Shown here: one piece after another, positions 42,640 to 44,224 of the stretch | How positions within the stretch are numbered: the first letter of the stretch is position 1 | How the letters are laid out: each line of letters opens with the position of its first letter | Assembly (NCBI GenBank): GCA_007134025.1 | Contig: SLLR01000002.1 | Coordinates: 1 to 44,224 of the forward strand | DNA: 44,224 bases | From: Desulfuromonadaceae bacterium | GTDB taxonomy: Bacteria > Desulfobacterota > Desulfuromonadia > Desulfuromonadales > Syntrophotaleaceae | Reading direction: 5' to 3' | Translations under genes and position numbers: made by a program | The notes under the pieces: model-generated | Database searches by the model: none | Told to the model about the DNA's origin: nothing | What the model saw: only the letters and a program-made list of their open reading frames with translations

Positions 42640-43422
42640 ATGCAAGAAATTCTTTCTACCGCTCAAAATGCAGCCCGGCAGGCCGGTGCCCATATTCTGC
42701 GAGCCCGGCCCGAACTGGGCCAGATCAATTACAAGGGCCGCGTCGATCTGGTCACCAATGTCGATCGGGAATCCGAAGCGATTATTCTCGAGGTCATCCG
42801 GAGCAAATATCCCGATCACGCCATTCTCGCCGAAGAATCGGGCTCCAAGCCGGTATCCGGTGATTGGCGCTGGGTCGTCGATCCCATCGATGGAACCACC
42901 AATTTTGTTCACGGATACCCGTTTTTTTGCGTCTCTATTGCCGTCCAGTTTCGGCAACAGACGATAGTAGCGGTGGTGTTCGATCCGGTCCAGGACGAAA
43001 TGTTCTCGGCCCTGCTCGGCCAGGGCGCCTATCTCAACGGGAAAGTGCTGAAGGTATCGACCACCCCCGTGCTTTCCAAAGCACTGCTGGCGACGGGCTT
43101 CCCTTACGAGATGGGCGACCGATGGCATCGCGCCATGGATTATTTCAAGCTTTTCTACTACCGGACCCGGGGAGTGCGCCGTGATGGCGCGGCGGCGCTG
43201 GACCTGTGTTACGTGGCGGCGGGGCGCTTTGACGGATTCTGGGAGTACGACCTGAAAGCCTGGGACGTGGCCGCCGGAATGCTGCTGGTGACCGAAGCCG
43301 GGGGCAAGGTTAGTGATTTTTGCGGGAATCCCGGCGACATCGACGACGGACAACTACTGGCCAGCAACGGCTTCATTCACTTTTCCATGATTGAGGTGCT
43401 CGCTTCTCTGTCTGGAAATTGA
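42640..43422 (+). CDS. suhB: Inositol-1-monophosphatase family protein (SuhB-like)
   Basis: A 260-residue, Mg2+/Li+-sensitive-type phosphatase. Metal-binding motifs are AEESG, WVVDPIDGTTNFVHGYP and WDVAAGMLLVTEAGG, in the family order. It removes phosphate from inositol phosphate or related sugar phosphates; SuhB members also bind the transcription apparatus. The frame is open 40 codons upstream to an ATG at 42520, but the family N-terminus aligns with MQEILSTAQNAARQAG at 42640. Neither start has a good ribosome binding site, so the start is uncertain. Confidence 0.9.
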   Translation: MQEILSTAQNAARQAGAHILRARPELGQINYKGRVDLVTNVDRESEAIILEVIRSKYPDHAILAEESGSKPVSGDWRWVVDPIDGTTNFVHGYPFFCVSIAVQFRQQTIVAVVFDPVQDEMFSALLGQGAYLNGKVLKVSTTPVLSKALLATGFPYEMGDRWHRAMDYFKLFYYRTRGVRRDGAAALDLCYVAAGRFDGFWEYDLKAWDVAAGMLLVTEAGGKVSDFCGNPGDIDDGQLLASNGFIHFSMIEVLASLSGN

Positions 43423-43597
43423 AAAGGCTGTAGCCAACGACTTGGAAAGCCGGCACAACGGCTGTCCAACTCCTGCAGGCCCACCAGATCAGGTACCATC
43501 TGTAAAGAAACTCGCGGCCGGTTCCTTAACGAGAGTGGCCGCCCCTAGTCCGACCCCGCTTTGTCTGTTCCCTGTCGCCAGGCGCGGAAGTCCATCA

Positions 43598-44224
43598 CTA
43601 GACCTCGCCTTTGTCCCAGCGCGACAACAAACCTTTGGCAACCAGAAAAACCACAGCGTAAATAATCAACGCCATGACCGCCAGAGCCAGGCTGGCTCCG
43701 TCGGGATGCTCCAGGGCCCGATAGACGCCTTTTTGCAAGATGGCGATCACCAGAATGCCCGGAGCCATGCCCAGAGCTGTGCCGCTGATAAAGGAGGGCA
43801 GGGAGATATGGCTGGCTCCCGCCACCATGTTGACGACCATGAAGGGAGCAACGGGAAGCGTTCGAAGAATAGCGACCGTCAGACATCCCTTCCTGGCAAG
43901 TTTGCGGCTCAGGCGGTTGAGATGCTCGCCGGCCAGACTGCGCACCACATCACGGCCGATCCAGCGCCCCACAAGATAACCGGCCAGGCCACCCAGCAGA
44001 CTGCCGACCCAGGCCAAAACAAAGCCGAGATAAGGCCCGAAGCCCATAACGGTGACCAGTATCAGCAATGTTACCGGCACCATCAGGCAACTGCCGATAA
44101 CATAGGCAAGCAATACAATTGGAATGGTCCCCGGATAATCCCGCACCGCCGTGACCGCGCTGAGCAAACTGTCTTTGTCCAGCCATTGCCCCAGCGGTGA
44201 CCAACGCCACAGAATCGCCAGCAG
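43598..44224 (-). CDS. VTT (SNARE-associated/TVP38-like) domain membrane protein, C-terminal part
   Basis: The minus frame is open to the window edge, so the N-terminus is missing. The visible 208 residues hold about five hydrophobic segments and the VTT signature: MVPVTLLILVTVMGFGPYLGFVLAWVGSLLGGLAGYLVGRWIGRD, then RTLPVAPFMVVNMVAGASHISLPSFISGTALGMAPG. The start of the visible part (LWRWSPLGQWL) and the GASHI segment recall the C-terminal domain of proteins that fuse a phospholipase-D-type cardiolipin synthase to VTT, so the full gene may be such a fusion. TVP38/DedA proteins are lipid-handling inner-membrane proteins. Confidence 0.85.
   Translation of the reverse strand: MLAILWRWSPLGQWLDKDSLLSAVTAVRDYPGTIPIVLLAYVIGSCLMVPVTLLILVTVMGFGPYLGFVLAWVGSLLGGLAGYLVGRWIGRDVVRSLAGEHLNRLSRKLARKGCLTVAILRTLPVAPFMVVNMVAGASHISLPSFISGTALGMAPGILVIAILQKGVYRALEHPDGASLALAVMALIIYAVVFLVAKGLLSRWDKGEV

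Overview
The window looks like a chromosomal segment of a strictly anaerobic delta-proteobacterium of the Desulfuromonadales (Geobacter/Pelobacter/Syntrophotalea/Desulfuromonas type). This is inferred from the gene content: a CoA-acylating acetaldehyde dehydrogenase at the left edge, GlcD/GlcF-type oxidoreductase genes, ferritin-like proteins, an orphan AmrS radical-SAM enzyme, and above all a GEMM-I riboswitch with A at the ligand-specificity position, a variant best known from Geobacter and relatives. Codon use is GC-rich and fairly even. I see no rRNA, tRNA, CRISPR array, prophage or intact transposase.

Layout. 1-694: start of an acetaldehyde dehydrogenase (minus, cut by the edge). 1113-6544 (minus): GAF-domain histidine kinase, DksA, a small membrane protein, MoaC and RadA. 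6715-9427 (plus): glcD-glcF pair, ending in a bidirectional terminator shared with moaA (minus). 10792-13603 (plus): PP-loop ATPase and the ABC-F factor EttA. 13700-18717 (plus): the most unusual region, a riboswitch-controlled operon encoding a small protein, a FIST sensor, a PATAN-Roadblock protein, two V4R-like proteins, a second PATAN/Roadblock-like protein and a decapitated ParA/MinD ATPase. 18718-19158: gene-free stretch with a 15-nt tandem repeat and hairpins. 19159-20235: a KamA-family aminomutase with non-canonical substrate residues. 20312-27047 (minus): complete RND efflux operon (outer-membrane channel, adaptor, pump, TetR repressor) with a 34-bp palindromic operator. 27433-29175 (plus): FMN split-barrel protein and AmrS. 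29216-34262 (minus): GluR0-like glutamate-receptor K+ channel, Glu/Asp-type symporter, aminotransferase and a TudS-like/DUF1722 protein. 34473-36563 (plus): FAD oxidoreductase and rhodanese-ferritin fusion, facing a two-domain glycosyltransferase (minus). 38285-43422 (plus): SelO, DNPH1-like hydrolase, GlgC, ferritin-like protein and inositol monophosphatase. 43598-44224: C-terminal part of a VTT-domain membrane protein (minus).

How the genes work together. moaA and moaC serve molybdenum cofactor synthesis but lie apart. The efflux operon is a self-contained tripartite pump with its own repressor. The symporter, receptor-channel and aminotransferase form a plausible amino-acid sensing and use module. 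The riboswitch operon is the best candidate for an undescribed system: a second-messenger-responsive leader, with a potential antiterminator predicting ligand-induced termination, in front of a set of sensor and small-GTPase-type regulatory domains (FIST, PATAN, Roadblock, V4R). Its last gene, a ParA-type ATPase, keeps only its P-loop and runs straight into an intrinsic terminator, which suggests that the operon has decayed at its 3' end in this strain.
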